The notes: generated by a model from the sequence alone, not told the origin. A DNA stretch of 50,909 nucleotides from Bacteroidota bacterium (GCA_013390605.1 JACAUB010000001.1:2372939-2423847), one strand, 5' to 3'. Positions 17,701-25,696 are shown, numbered from the stretch's first letter. Numbers and translations are program-made.

Positions 17701-18034
17701 AGCGAAAGAGATCAAAGAATCTGACAAAGAGGCTGAGAAACTTGGATTGACTTATGATGAAATTGCGTTTTATGATGCATTGGAAGTGAACGACAGCGCT
17801 GTAAATGTATTGAGTGATGCGACATTAAGAGAAATAGCCAGAGAGATTGCAGAAAAGGTTCAAATGAATGCAACCATCGACTGGACCATCAGAGAAAGTG
17901 CCCGGGCTAAACTAATGGTGTTGGTAAAACGTACATTGAGAAAATTTGGCTATCCGCCTGATAAACAAGAGAAGGCTATAGACACCGTAATGAAACAGGC
18001 TGAACTTTTAGCTGATCATTATATGAATATCTAA
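14789..18034 (+). CDS. hsdR: Type I restriction endonuclease subunit HsdR
   Basis: A 1081-aa motor/nuclease subunit of the type I system. The PD-(D/E)xK nuclease residues are D149 (KRPDVLLF) and E163/K165 (VVMELKNA). The SF2 helicase part has Walker A TQGSGKS (315-321), DEAH at 421-424, TGTP in IGFTGTPI and a C-terminal motif VI-like QAIARVNRVF. The C-terminal third is helical, for HsdM/HsdS contact. Length and motifs look intact. Base composition resembles hsdM, not the cargo genes between them. It lies 12 bp after the DUF3226 gene, with no separate promoter apparent, so its expression may depend on the cargo promoter at 13052. Confidence 0.95.
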   Translation: MKPITEDIIESFAIETLKEIGWKYKHGLAMAPKAEESERESYEQIILVERLREAVALLNPDIPVDAREAAIQKVQRIHSPDLLHNNETFHKMLVEKVKIPYHQDGFERSHEIALIDFEHPESNQFLVTNQYTIVERKESMNGSNNKRPDVLLFVNGIPLVVMELKNAADENATIRKAYEQIQTYKATIPSLFTYNTVCVISDGHECKAGSLTADYSRFVPWKTVDGNKEASRFKAQLGTLVKGMLNPATLLDLVRNFIVFEQSKKEDPKTGIIHIETAKKLAAYHQYYAVNKAVESTIIASGINGNKRGGVIWHTQGSGKSLSMLFYSGKLITSPEMQNPTIVVITDRNDLDDQLFDTFTSSKHLLRQEPVQAEDRDNLRDLLKVSSGGIVFTTIQKFMPEENKAIYTQLSDRKNIVVIADEAHRTQYGFEAKYVDVKDPLTNAVTGKRLTYGFAKYMRDALPNATYIGFTGTPIEGTDINTPRVFGQYIDVYDIAQAVVDGATVKIYYESRLAKVNLDEEGKRLIEEFENDLEDDETVSEQQKAKAKWTKLEAIIGYSGRLKNLAKDIVTHFEQRQIAFDGKAMIVSMSRWIAAELYKEIVLLRPQWHHNDLDKGSIKVVMTSNSADGVEIAKHHTTKTERRRLADRMKDDNDPLKLVIVCDMWLTGFDAPCLKTLYIDKPMRGHTLMQAIARVNRVFKDVKGGLIVDYLGIGTDLKKALSFYSDAGGKGDPTEQIDAALKIGEEKLEVIRQMFQEDSDTRKDILSEEPEAYYRNSFKFNYRRFFAVDATEKLSVILQAEEHILGLKEGKERFIKEVTLLGQALTICISKEEIHPSLEEIAFFQAVKARLVKFDGSGNERSDVETETAIKQIVDEALSSDNVIDIFEAAGIQKPEISILSDEFLLEVKGMKHQNLALELLKKILNEEIKTRAKINLVKSRKLLDMLESSIKRYQSNLLSTAEIIQELINIAKEIKESDKEAEKLGLTYDEIAFYDALEVNDSAVNVLSDATLREIAREIAEKVQMNATIDWTIRESARAKLMVLVKRTLRKFGYPPDKQEKAIDTVMKQAELLADHYMNI

Positions 18035-18193
18035 CGACGTACTGCTAAGGTTTTTATCTTATCGTTCATTCTTTGTAGTTATTTTCTAATGTGTGACGCT
18101 AAACAGAAGGGAGATATCTCTTTATCCTTTGCACAAAGGAAAAGTATTAACTAAAAATTTATCAAGCCTCATTTTTATATCAAAGTAAATTGT

Positions 18194-18922
18194 CTAGCTG
18201 AATTTAAAAATCAACCCAATTACTATCGCAATTGAAAAGCTTAAAAATGTTCCAATAATTATATATTCTGCCTTTTTCTGTTCAGATGCATTCCTTAACT
18301 CCCCATATCGAAAGACGGATTTCGCAGCCAGCAAAAAGCCTATTGCACTGAATTGGTTTACAATTATAAAAGTAAAGATTAATAACCGCTCTAAAACACC
18401 AATCCATTTTCCAGCATTTTCTAAGCCCTTTTCTTTCTCCTGCTTTTCTAACTCTTTGCTCCAATTTTGCGTTATTCTACCTATTAGAACAGATGACGGA
18501 ATGCTTAATAACAGATAAGCAAAAAACATCCACCATAGCTTCTCATTATTAAACAACGCTAAAACAGAACTGTAAAACAATTGAATCTGATGGGTATAGT
18601 TTATCCAAACAATTCCAATAATTATCAGATGTAGAAATTGATCAACTATAAAAATCCAAACACCAGTATTTAAAAATTGACTCTTAATGGCATCAATAAA
18701 GAAATGACTTATGCAAACCCATAAAATCACAGGCCACATGTTCCAATTCCAAAGCAAAACACAGAGTGTTACTGTATGAATGGCCAGATGCAACCATAAA
18801 TATCTTGACTTAACACCTTCATCGTCCTTTTTCCGTGCCCATGAAGAAGGTTGAAAAATAAAATCGGCCAGGAAATGAGCAATCAGTATTCGTAATAATA
18901 AATCAAAATTTAACGCTTCCAT
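18194..18922 (-). CDS. DUF3307 membrane protein (SatD partner)
   Basis: A 242-aa integral membrane protein with about six hydrophobic segments. It begins LLLRILIAHFLADFIFQPSSW, and KSRYLWLHLAIHTVTL follows: the His/Asp-bearing helices typical of DUF3307. The stop of the SatD-like gene and this start are separated by only 1 bp, so they form a two-gene operon. DUF3307 proteins are often encoded next to SatD proteins, in Firmicutes in an acid-tolerance-related locus, but the molecular function is unknown. It is convergent with hsdR across 159 bp. Confidence 0.8.
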   Translation of the reverse strand: MEALNFDLLLRILIAHFLADFIFQPSSWARKKDDEGVKSRYLWLHLAIHTVTLCVLLWNWNMWPVILWVCISHFFIDAIKSQFLNTGVWIFIVDQFLHLIIIGIVWINYTHQIQLFYSSVLALFNNEKLWWMFFAYLLLSIPSSVLIGRITQNWSKELEKQEKEKGLENAGKWIGVLERLLIFTFIIVNQFSAIGFLLAAKSVFRYGELRNASEQKKAEYIIIGTFLSFSIAIVIGLIFKFS

Positions 18923-18923
18923 T

Positions 18924-19604
18924 TTATTCTACTTTTGTAATTAACATAGTATATCTATTTAGAAAGGCTTGAATACCGTCTGCATTTCCATACATCATCA
19001 GTCTTTTATGAATTCCGGGTTGCGTTATTTTTAACTCTTTTGCTAATTCCTTCTGATTTTTACCATAAAGCAAATGATGATACATCGCTACGGCTGTACT
19101 AGCCGTCCATCTGTTAATTATTGCATCAGCCAGTTTGCATTCTACCGAAAACTCGTTGTTAATATTCTCCCATGGAGATACTATAATAAGTCGGTTATTC
19201 TCTCTTTTTAAAGCATCAAGAGCATATCCTGATTTTTCAAATGCTTCACCCTGTGATTCTGAAATTCGCTCAGCTTTATAGTTAATAGTTCCTATTCCGA
19301 TAGCAATACGTGCATCGCTGTAAGCATTTAGAATGGGTTTATCTGTTTTATCATTACCTGAAGGCTCATAGGTGCGTAGATGTGCTCGTATGATTATTGC
19401 CACACGCAATGCCAGTTCCGGTTTTGGTATAAGTCCCTGAAAACTATCACCTCTAAATACATCAAAATCACCTTTCCCATCCAGTAGATGAATATTAATC
19501 TCATTAAATGTGTTCTTTAAAGAACTTATTACAGGTTCAATATCCGTATTTTTAATACTTCTTGATTTAACTAAATCTCCAGTTATAACAGCATTTTTAT
19601 CCAT
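18924..19604 (-). CDS. satD: SatD-family protein with C-terminal HTH
   Basis: A 226-aa protein with a SatD-type N-terminal domain: it begins AVITGDLVKSRSI, followed by GDFDVFRGDSFQGLI and DARIAIGIGTI, a nucleotide-cyclase-like layout. The C-terminal region, about 180-225, is a helix-turn-helix (KNQKELAKELKITQPGIHKR), so the protein probably binds DNA. It is the first gene of a pair with the DUF3307 membrane protein. Two near-identical palindromes ATAACC-N6-GGTTAT lie 54-103 bp upstream of its start and are likely its own operators. The signal sensed is unknown. Confidence 0.75.
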   Translation of the reverse strand: MDKNAVITGDLVKSRSIKNTDIEPVISSLKNTFNEINIHLLDGKGDFDVFRGDSFQGLIPKPELALRVAIIIRAHLRTYEPSGNDKTDKPILNAYSDARIAIGIGTINYKAERISESQGEAFEKSGYALDALKRENNRLIIVSPWENINNEFSVECKLADAIINRWTASTAVAMYHHLLYGKNQKELAKELKITQPGIHKRLMMYGNADGIQAFLNRYTMLITKVE

Positions 19605-19656
19605 AGTACAATCTGTTTCATTCCAATCTCTTTCTTCATCATTATCACCATTACCA

Positions 19657-19680
19657 TAAATAACCCCTGTAGGTTATTTA
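19657..19680. promoter_or_regulatory. satD operator 1: TAAATAACC-N6-GGTTATTTA
   Basis: Perfect 9-bp arms around CCTGTA. The centre lies 65 bp upstream of the satD start codon. It is shared in sequence with the sites at 19688 and 20223. Confidence 0.7.
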
Positions 19681-19687
19681 ACATGAG

Positions 19688-19707
19688 TATAACCTCTATG
19701 GGTTATA
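19688..19707. promoter_or_regulatory. satD operator 2: TATAACC-N6-GGTTATA
   Basis: Perfect 7-bp arms around TCTATG. Its centre is 29 bp from that of operator 1. The same core spacing of six bases supports recognition by the same dimer. Confidence 0.65.
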
Positions 19708-19976
19708 ACTGCAAGATATAGCTTTTATTGCATTTTAAAGTCGTTACTCGAATAAATATCTCTATTAGGAGAACTAAGAGTATTTCCTTTAGGTAGTATA
19801 AGATACCATCATAGTCAAGAGTATAGTCTCTTTGAATAGTATAAAAGTAAAAACATTTTATGAATAAAATAATTTAAACAGTCGCGAACTATATTAAAAT
19901 AATCTGGGTTTTAATGTTATAAATCTAGTAAGTGGATGTTCTCGGATATGTTTGTGTTGGAGAGAAAATCTAACCG

Positions 19977-20029
19977 TGTTCAATTTATTCATGTGTTCAT
20001 TGACAATGAACAATTGTTTTGATTGAACA
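19977..20029. promoter_or_regulatory. Symmetric array of four TGTTCA half-sites
   Basis: The inner palindrome TGTTCATTG-A-CAATGAACA (19994-20012) is perfect. The outer arms TGTTCAAT (19977-19984) and ATTGAACA (20022-20029) share the same centre, base 20003. The layout suggests binding of a tetramer or two stacked dimers. No gene starts within 370 bp. Confidence 0.6.
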
Positions 20030-20222
20030 AAAATCTTTTCACTAGGTATCACAATAACGATTCGGATATATTATTAAGTACAGAATTAAGTAAGATAGAA
20101 AAATTAAATCAGGATAATTTATCAATAATCACGTTAACTTATTAATATTTGAGGAAAATTTACGAAGAAGCTCATGTAACTTATGAATTCCCATCCCTTT
20201 CGTCATCCTTATCACTTATACT

Positions 20223-20248
20223 TTAAATAACCTCCCAAGGTTATTTAA
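20223..20248. promoter_or_regulatory. Third ATAACC palindrome: TTAAATAACC-N6-GGTTATTTAA
   Basis: Perfect 10-bp arms around TCCCAA, the same core and spacing as the two satD operators but 550 bp away. Directly after it, TAACCCG (20257-20263) faces CGGGTTA (20281-20287) across 17 bases that hold GTCTTAAAAGAC. Confidence 0.6.
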
Positions 20249-20369
20249 TATCATTATAACCCGTCTTAAAAGACACACACCGGGTTAATGCGACAATATC
20301 TGTTTCGGTATTATTGACTGATTTTTCCATAAAATAAAAAAAGACAAGGATAAATTATTATTATAAATA

Positions 20370-20640
20370 GGGTCTGCTGAAAAACTCAGCACTCAGTTTA
20401 AAAGTTAACTTGCCAAGGATTCAGCAAAAGCAACTGAGGGATCAAACGACAGTAAATTTCTTCAACAATATTGATTTCACCGTTACCTTTACTGAAAAAG
20501 CTGATACTATTTTTGATAAGAGACAAGGGAGTCTATCCCGGCCAATTTGACCAGGTTTAGAACCAGAAAGATGCAGGTAATCCATGATTCACTGGTGCCT
20601 TAAGCCTTGTTTGATACGGTTTAACCCACATGAAGCGACT
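20370..20640. mobile_element. Possible degraded insertion-sequence end
   Basis: GGGTCTGCTGAAAAAC at 20370-20385 resembles the terminal repeats of some Bacteroidota IS elements and forms a hairpin TGCTGA-N5-TCAGCA. It is followed by about 150 bp that can be read in short open stretches on both strands, all soon broken by stops. No transposase motif is recognisable, so the call is tentative. Confidence 0.25.
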
Positions 20641-20701
20641 ATTAATTTTTTTAAAGAACATAAAGAAATCTGGGAAAGTACAAGTTGTAATTAATTAAAA
20701 T

Positions 20702-21187
20702 ATGAAAAAAATAATTTATTTAATATTATTTGGTCTGTTTTTATTTACAAATACATGTATCGCACAAAAGAACAAGTATATAAAAACTTCAGCCTATGAA
20801 GGAGTTATCTGTTCTAAATTCGACCCGCCTTCAAACGAAAGAGCTTGGAAACCATATTCCCCAAGCGATCTTGAGATATCAAAAATGGAGAAAAAGATAT
20901 CATATTCGATAAGGATACTACTTATAGATTTTGTGAAGAAGTATGGAGATTTTCGGGGAAGTAATGAAATTATAAATAATATTCAAAATTATAAAAGACA
21001 ATATTATGGTTATTGGCAAGGTGGGGAAAGAAAAATAATAGTATATTTTTACAAATCAGTACCAGAAAATTGGAAAGAGGATAATCTCTTGGGAATAAAG
21101 GGTGGATTTCTCAAATTTCTAATTGAATACTCAATCGATCACGATTCATTATATAATTTTTCCGCTGTGCATTTGCCGGAGGATTAA
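20702..21187 (+). CDS. Secreted or periplasmic hypothetical protein
   Basis: A 161-aa protein with a clear type I signal peptide: MKKIIYLILFGLFLFTN followed by TCIAQ, cleavage likely after Ala near residue 21. The mature part is lysine- and tyrosine-rich, with a YYGYWQGGERKIIVYFYKSV segment suggesting beta strands. No lipobox placement, repeats or catalytic motif is recognised. It stands alone, flanked on both sides by non-coding DNA with inverted repeats, which fits a recently inserted or orphaned gene. The family is not known to me. Confidence 0.6.
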   Translation: MKKIIYLILFGLFLFTNTCIAQKNKYIKTSAYEGVICSKFDPPSNERAWKPYSPSDLEISKMEKKISYSIRILLIDFVKKYGDFRGSNEIINNIQNYKRQYYGYWQGGERKIIVYFYKSVPENWKEDNLLGIKGGFLKFLIEYSIDHDSLYNFSAVHLPED

Positions 21188-21367
21188 TTTTAATCTAAAG
21201 CTAATTTATTATCCGTTTAAATAGTTTCTTTTCTTTAAGATAAAATGAGTCATACATCTTTTTCTGCTACTGATAATGCGTATGGATAACCAACGGAATG
21301 AGAAATCTCCTTAATACAGTATAAAAGTTCCCAAAACAGAGAATTTCATTACAAAAAACCATCCATT

Positions 21368-21429
21368 TACCCCTGTAAAAGCACCAATGGAAGACACTAA
21401 AAAAGTGCCTTCATCCAGCTACAGGGGTA
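21368..21429. repeat. 62-base inverted repeat with TACCCCTGTA ends
   Basis: Perfect 10-bp termini TACCCCTGTA/TACAGGGGTA. The inner halves also pair imperfectly (GGAAGACACT against GTGCCTTCAT) around an AAAAA loop. It could be a MITE-like insert or a folded RNA/terminator. No flanking target duplication is obvious. Confidence 0.55.
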
Positions 21430-21549
21430 GTTCGTCCCGAAAAGAAGGGGGTTCATACAATAAGTATGTTTTTGCTTGCTTTTTGAAATTAAAGATTTGA
21501 ATTTTGTCTTGGTTTCTTTAATCATTTATAGTTATAGATAATTATAACG

Positions 21550-21585
21550 GAATCAGTTGTTCGGAAAATTCTAAACAACTGATTC
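21550..21585 (+). terminator. Stem-loop with 12-bp perfect arms and T-run
   Basis: GAATCAGTTGTT (21550-21561) faces AACAACTGATTC (21574-21585) across 12 bases and is followed by TATTTT. The shape fits a rho-independent terminator, but the nearest upstream gene ends 360 bp away. Confidence 0.5.
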
Positions 21586-21610
21586 TATTTTAAAAGCAAC
21601 TTCAAAAGAG

Positions 21611-21820
21611 ATGGATCAGAAATATGGTGCCATTGAAAATATTAACCCCGTCAATAATTGGGCGCCCACGTACGTGATGGGGGGATCAACGTACATAATT
21701 TGGGCGCCCACAAAGGGGCGCCCCTACGTCAAGGTTAATGGTAAATTGTATCAGACCATTTCGGATTATATTATTAACAATCCAATAAAATGGCTTGATG
21801 ATAAATTTCATACTACATAA
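21611..21820 (+). CDS. Doubtful 69-aa ORF over GC-rich palindromes
   Basis: A 69-codon frame encoding a Trp/Tyr-rich peptide with a repeated WAPT motif. The WAPT segments are encoded by a cluster of GC-rich palindromes (TGGGCGCCCA twice, GGGGCGCCCC once), so the frame may simply run through a palindromic repeat element. The C-terminal YQTISDYIINNPIKWLDDKF looks more protein-like. No family is recognised. Confidence 0.25.
   Translation: MDQKYGAIENINPVNNWAPTYVMGGSTYIIWAPTKGRPYVKVNGKLYQTISDYIINNPIKWLDDKFHTT
21659..21724. repeat. Cluster of GC-rich palindromes
   Basis: TGGGCGCCCA at 21659-21668 and 21701-21710, and GGGGCGCCCC at 21715-21724. Between them lie ACGTACGT (21668-21675), GATGGGGGGATC (21676-21687) and ACGTAC (21689-21694). 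It is strikingly GC-rich in AT-rich surroundings, as expected for an inserted REP/MITE-like repeat. Confidence 0.6.
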
Positions 21821-21892
21821 GTGATGATCGTTTTCTGGTAGCATGAGTGCTATTTACTACTTGCAAAAAATCTTTCCTTTTTGAATCAAATA

Positions 21893-21900
21893 TATGTTTG
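21893..21900 (+). promoter_or_regulatory. -7 promoter element TATGTTTG
   Basis: Matches TAnnTTTG and ends 19 bp before the AraC regulator start. A second match, TAATTTTG (21908-21915), is too close to the start codon for a normal leader. Confidence 0.45.
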
Positions 21901-21919
21901 ATAATTGTAATTTTGTATC

Positions 21920-22819
21920 ATGGAAAGAAAAGAAATAACCCAGGAGTCTACTCAGGAGAAATTCGATTGCGAAAAGTTTGGTCTATCTGCAGATACGATC
22001 CGCTTTAATGTATTTAAATTAGAACCCTTTGTTGGAGAAAATGCAAAACCTATTCCATACAGACGACGGAATTTCTATAAAATAACGATGATGGTGGGCC
22101 CCGGAAGAATCCATTATGCTGATAAGGTCATTGAAATACAAAAACAAGCATTGGTTTTCTCGAATCCATTTATACCTTACAAATGGGAGCATACCGACCT
22201 GGTACGTAGTGGTTATTTCTGCATTTTTACCCGTGACTTTTTCCATCAATTTAGCGATATCAACCAATACGATGTTTTTCAACCCAATGGCACGCATGTC
22301 TTTGATTTGAGTGACGAACAAGTAGAACAGGTAACGGGTTATTACGAGCGTATGTTTGAGGAGATAAATTCTGATTATATCCATAAATATGATGTGTTGC
22401 GTACGATTACTTTTGAGCTGCTGCACTTTGCCATGAAAATGAAGCCCAATATGAGCTTTGACAAACAGATCGTTAATGCAAACAAACGTATTTCAGCGCT
22501 GTTTTTGGAACTGCTGGAACGTCAATTTCCTATCGATGATTCATTTCAAACAATAAACTTACGCTCTCCTTCTGAATTTGCAAACCAGTTAAATATACAT
22601 GTAAACCATCTGAACAGGGCTATCAAAGAAACCTCACAAAAGACAACTTCGCAGCTTATTGCCGAACGGGTTTTACAAGAATCAAAGATTTTACTGAAAC
22701 AGACCAATTGGAATGTCTCCGAGATAGCATATGCCCTGGGCTTTACTGAAGTAACTCATTTCAACAACTTCTTTAAGAAACATCTCGAAGTTAGTCCTTT
22801 AAAATTTCGCCATGTTTGA
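21920..22819 (+). CDS. AraC-family transcriptional regulator
   Basis: A 299-aa regulator. The N-terminal 170 residues form a cupin-like sensing domain (GPGRIHYADKVIEIQ, FSNPFIPYKW). The C-terminal 100 residues are the two-HTH AraC domain, with SEFANQLNIHVNHLNRAIKE for HTH1 and VSEIAYALGFTEVTHFNNFF for HTH2, ending SPLKFRHV. It lies 124 bp upstream of the alcohol dehydrogenase, aldo/keto reductase remnant and flavodoxin, all on the same strand, and probably activates them in response to an aldehyde or redox stress signal; that is inferred from position. Confidence 0.9.
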   Translation: MERKEITQESTQEKFDCEKFGLSADTIRFNVFKLEPFVGENAKPIPYRRRNFYKITMMVGPGRIHYADKVIEIQKQALVFSNPFIPYKWEHTDLVRSGYFCIFTRDFFHQFSDINQYDVFQPNGTHVFDLSDEQVEQVTGYYERMFEEINSDYIHKYDVLRTITFELLHFAMKMKPNMSFDKQIVNANKRISALFLELLERQFPIDDSFQTINLRSPSEFANQLNIHVNHLNRAIKETSQKTTSQLIAERVLQESKILLKQTNWNVSEIAYALGFTEVTHFNNFFKKHLEVSPLKFRHV

Positions 22820-22943
22820 TTTTCGTAATTCTTTGTTTGTTTTTCGTTACTTTCCAGACTAAAACTAGCCGACCTTTGTTGTAATTATTGTCTTATATAG
22901 GATATCCATGTACAAGGAAATTCCACAATAGAAAAATAAAACG

Positions 22944-24002
22944 ATGGAAACAACAAATGTAAAAGCTTATGGAACAAAGGCTGCAGATGCCCCTTTGAAA
23001 CCAATGAACATTGAGCGCAGAGAAGCCACTGCGAAAGATATTGAAATCGAAATTCTGTATTGCGGTGTTTGTCATTCCGATTTGCATACAGCAAGAAACG
23101 ATTGGGGTGGAACTATTTATCCCGCTGTTCCCGGCCACGAAATTGTGGGGAAAGTCACGAAAGTAGGAAGTGAAGTTACGAAACTGAAAGCAGGAGATTA
23201 TGCAGCTGTTGGTTGTATGGTTGATTCGTGTCGGGAATGTGACAGCTGTAAGCATGACCTTGAACAATACTGTTTTAATGGACTTACCGGAACATACAAC
23301 GGACATGACAAACATTTAGGCGGTCACACTTTCGGTGGGTATTCCGAAAAGGTGGTAGTAGACGAACACTTCGTACTGAAAGTGCCTTCAAATCTCGACT
23401 TAGCTGCTGCTGCACCCTTACTTTGTGCCGGAGTTACTACCTGGTCGCCACTCCGTCACTGGAATGTTGGAAAGGGTAGCAAAGTAGCCGTAGTAGGTCT
23501 GGGCGGATTAGGACACATGGCCATTAAACTGGCTAAAGGTCTGGGAGCAGATGTTACTCTATTTTCAAGAACACCCGACAAAAAGAAAGATGGGATGGAA
23601 CTTGGAGCAGATGCTGTAATTATCTCTACTGATAATGTTCAAATGAACACTGTAAAAGGAAAATTTGATTTGATTATCGACACGGTTCCTTATATTCATG
23701 ATATCAATCCCTATGTCTCTACTTTAAATATTAATGGGACGTTGGTTTTGGTTGGGTATTTAGGGGGATTGGAACCAATTTTAAATACGGTTCCGATGAT
23801 TTTAGGTAGAAAATCAGTAGCGGGTTCTGTTATCGGAGGTATAGCAGAAACACAGGAGTTACTGGATTTCTGTGGTGAACACAATATCGTATCCGAAATT
23901 GAAATCATCAAAATACAGGACATCAACGAAGCATACGAAAGAATGTTGAAAAGTGATGTACGCTATCGTTTTGTAATTGATATGGCTTCACTAAAACAAT
24001 AA
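22944..24002 (+). CDS. Zinc-dependent NAD(P) alcohol dehydrogenase (YahK/CAD type)
   Basis: A 352-aa medium-chain dehydrogenase/reductase. Catalytic zinc ligands are C40 (GVCHSD context), H65/E66 (VPGHE) and C161. Structural zinc cysteines are C96, C99, C102 and C110. The Rossmann motif GLGGLG is at 185-190, and the following SRTPDKKK fits NADPH preference as in cinnamyl-alcohol/YahK-type aldehyde reductases. It probably reduces a broad range of aldehydes. It is preceded by the AraC regulator and followed by a truncated aldo/keto reductase and a flavodoxin, a typical redox-detoxification cluster. The gene is intact. Confidence 0.92.
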   Translation: METTNVKAYGTKAADAPLKPMNIERREATAKDIEIEILYCGVCHSDLHTARNDWGGTIYPAVPGHEIVGKVTKVGSEVTKLKAGDYAAVGCMVDSCRECDSCKHDLEQYCFNGLTGTYNGHDKHLGGHTFGGYSEKVVVDEHFVLKVPSNLDLAAAAPLLCAGVTTWSPLRHWNVGKGSKVAVVGLGGLGHMAIKLAKGLGADVTLFSRTPDKKKDGMELGADAVIISTDNVQMNTVKGKFDLIIDTVPYIHDINPYVSTLNINGTLVLVGYLGGLEPILNTVPMILGRKSVAGSVIGGIAETQELLDFCGEHNIVSEIEIIKIQDINEAYERMLKSDVRYRFVIDMASLKQ

Positions 24003-24269
<267 letters not shown>

Positions 24270-24299
24270 TATTAAAACAAAAAAATAGTAATAAAAGAA

Positions 24300-24815
24300 A
24301 TGGCAATTACAAAGAGTCTTATCGCTTATTATTCGCGCAAAGGTCAAAATTATGTGGGAGGTAACATAGTCAACCTTCCTGTTGGAAACACTGAAGTAGT
24401 AGCAAAGAAAATACAAGCAATGACCGGTAGCGACCTGTTCGAAATCGACACAGTTGAAGCTTATCCGAAAGATTATACAGAAACTACAAACGTAGCGATG
24501 GACGAGAAAAGGAAAAATGCCCGTCCGGCGTTAACTGCAACTTTAGATAACATGGATTCGTACGACGTAATTTATCTGGGTTATCCTAACTGGTGGGGCA
24601 CCTTTCCCATGGCCGTGTACACCTTCTTAGAATCGTATGATTTTACAGGAAAAACAATTATTCCGTTTTGCACACATGAAGGAAGCGGATTAGGTTCTAG
24701 TGAACGCGATATCAAAAAATATTGTCCCAATGCCAGCGTAAAATCAGGTATAGCTATTCGTGGTGGTAGTGTAAAAAATGCAGATACCTTGCTAAAAAAC
24801 TGGATTGGGGAATAA
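24300..24815 (+). CDS. Flavodoxin
   Basis: A 171-aa flavodoxin-like protein (Flavodoxin_4 type). The N-terminal AYYSRKGQNYVGG is the FMN phosphate-binding loop; YLGYPNWWGTFPMAV and PFCTHEGSGLGSSERD line the isoalloxazine site. There is no signal peptide, so it is a cytoplasmic electron carrier or flavin-dependent reductase. It closes the AraC/dehydrogenase/aldo-keto reductase cluster, 30 bp behind the reductase remnant, and is probably co-transcribed unless the hairpin at 24015 stops transcription. Confidence 0.9.
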   Translation: MAITKSLIAYYSRKGQNYVGGNIVNLPVGNTEVVAKKIQAMTGSDLFEIDTVEAYPKDYTETTNVAMDEKRKNARPALTATLDNMDSYDVIYLGYPNWWGTFPMAVYTFLESYDFTGKTIIPFCTHEGSGLGSSERDIKKYCPNASVKSGIAIRGGSVKNADTLLKNWIGE

Positions 24816-25001
24816 AAAGAGAAGCAACAATGGTAAATCAATGAAAATTACAGTGTCATTGGTTCTAATCTCTTTATCCTGGCTTATTCCAAACCATAAA
24901 AAATCAAGAGAAGATAAGATTGAATAAACAATCTTAAAGTAAATTAAACCTAAGTTTTATAAACTATTTTAAGTTATAAAAAATAACTTTAAAATCGTTC
25001 G

Positions 25002-25009
25002 TATATTTG
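25002..25009 (+). promoter_or_regulatory. -7 promoter element TATATTTG
   Basis: Matches TAnnTTTG, 79 bp before the YdeI-like gene. A palindrome AAGTTAT-N5-ATAACTT (24971-24989) lies just upstream and could be an operator overlapping the -33 region. Confidence 0.5.
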
Positions 25010-25088
25010 CTCTAATAGGTCAGATGCTGCAAACAGGTATTGATCAAGGCATAACCGACCACAAGACATGTGAACAAATATAAATAAC

Positions 25089-25688
25089 ATGACTATGACA
25101 AAGAGCAGAATGAATCCTGAGGTTGATATATATTTAAGTAAAGCAAAAAAGTGGCAGGAAGAATTGGAGAAATTGAGAATGATCGTTCTTGACTGTCAAC
25201 TGACCGAAGAGCTGAAGTGGGGCAAGCCTTGTTACTCGTTTCAGAAAAGTAACATAATTATAATCATTGGATTCAAAGAATATTGTGCGCTTTTGTTCTT
25301 CAAAGGTGCCTTGTTAAGTGATGTCAATGGTATTCTTGTCAAAGCCGGGGAGAATTCGCAGGCCGGACGTCAGATTCGGTTCACCAATATCCGGGAAATA
25401 GTTGAGATGGAAACGACCTTGAAAGCCTATATTTATGAAGCCATTGAAGTAGAAAAAGCCGGATTGAAAGTGAATTTAATAAAAAATACAGAACTCATAT
25501 TTCCTGAAGAGTTGCAACATAGATTAGATGAAATCCCTACCTTGAAAACTGCTTTTGAGTCATTGACACCGGGACGACAAAGGGCATACAATATTTATTT
25601 TTCACAACCCAAACAATCTAAAACCAGAGAGTCAAGGGTAGAAAAATGTATACAGCAAATTCTCGATGGTAAAGGATTGAATGATTAA
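25089..25688 (+). CDS. YdeI-like DUF1801/OmdA-domain protein
   Basis: A 199-aa protein. It opens with the DUF1801-type pattern MNPEVDIYLSKAKKWQEELE, then LTEELKWGKPCYSF and a strand-rich core (IIIIIGFKEYCALLFFKG). It ends with the YdeI/OmpD-associated motif LTPGRQRAYNIYFSQPKQSKT. Proteins of this build are cytoplasmic, common in Bacteroidota and Firmicutes, and of uncertain function; some are linked to antimicrobial peptide resistance. It is a single gene with its own promoter. The end of a degraded chrA copy starts 9 bp after its stop codon. Confidence 0.8.
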   Translation: MTMTKSRMNPEVDIYLSKAKKWQEELEKLRMIVLDCQLTEELKWGKPCYSFQKSNIIIIIGFKEYCALLFFKGALLSDVNGILVKAGENSQAGRQIRFTNIREIVEMETTLKAYIYEAIEVEKAGLKVNLIKNTELIFPEELQHRLDEIPTLKTAFESLTPGRQRAYNIYFSQPKQSKTRESRVEKCIQQILDGKGLND

Positions 25689-25696
25689 TATATTTA

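Larger units (their letters stand above)
19605..20701. other. 1.1-kb non-coding region rich in dyad symmetries
   Basis: No frame here looks like a complete gene. It holds the two satD operators, a 53-bp four-half-site dyad (19977-20029), a third ATAACC palindrome (20223-20248), a nested inverted repeat (20256-20287) and, from 20370, what may be the end of a degraded insertion sequence. The rest is AT-rich and featureless. Confidence 0.6.
21188..21610. other. 423-bp intergenic region with two strong inverted repeats
   Basis: No gene is supported. It contains a 62-base inverted repeat (21368-21429) and a 12-bp stem-loop (21550-21585), both listed separately. The remaining sequence is AT-rich. 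Confidence 0.5.

Noticed and set aside
18125..18140. Palindrome TCCTTTG-CA-CAAAGGA between hsdR and the DUF3307 gene
   Set aside because: Short, without a T-run; could be a weak terminator, but support is too thin to annotate.
21659..21724. CRISPR-like array suggested by repeated TGGGCGCCCA
   Set aside because: Only two or three short palindromes with irregular spacing and no cas genes; more like a REP/MITE repeat.
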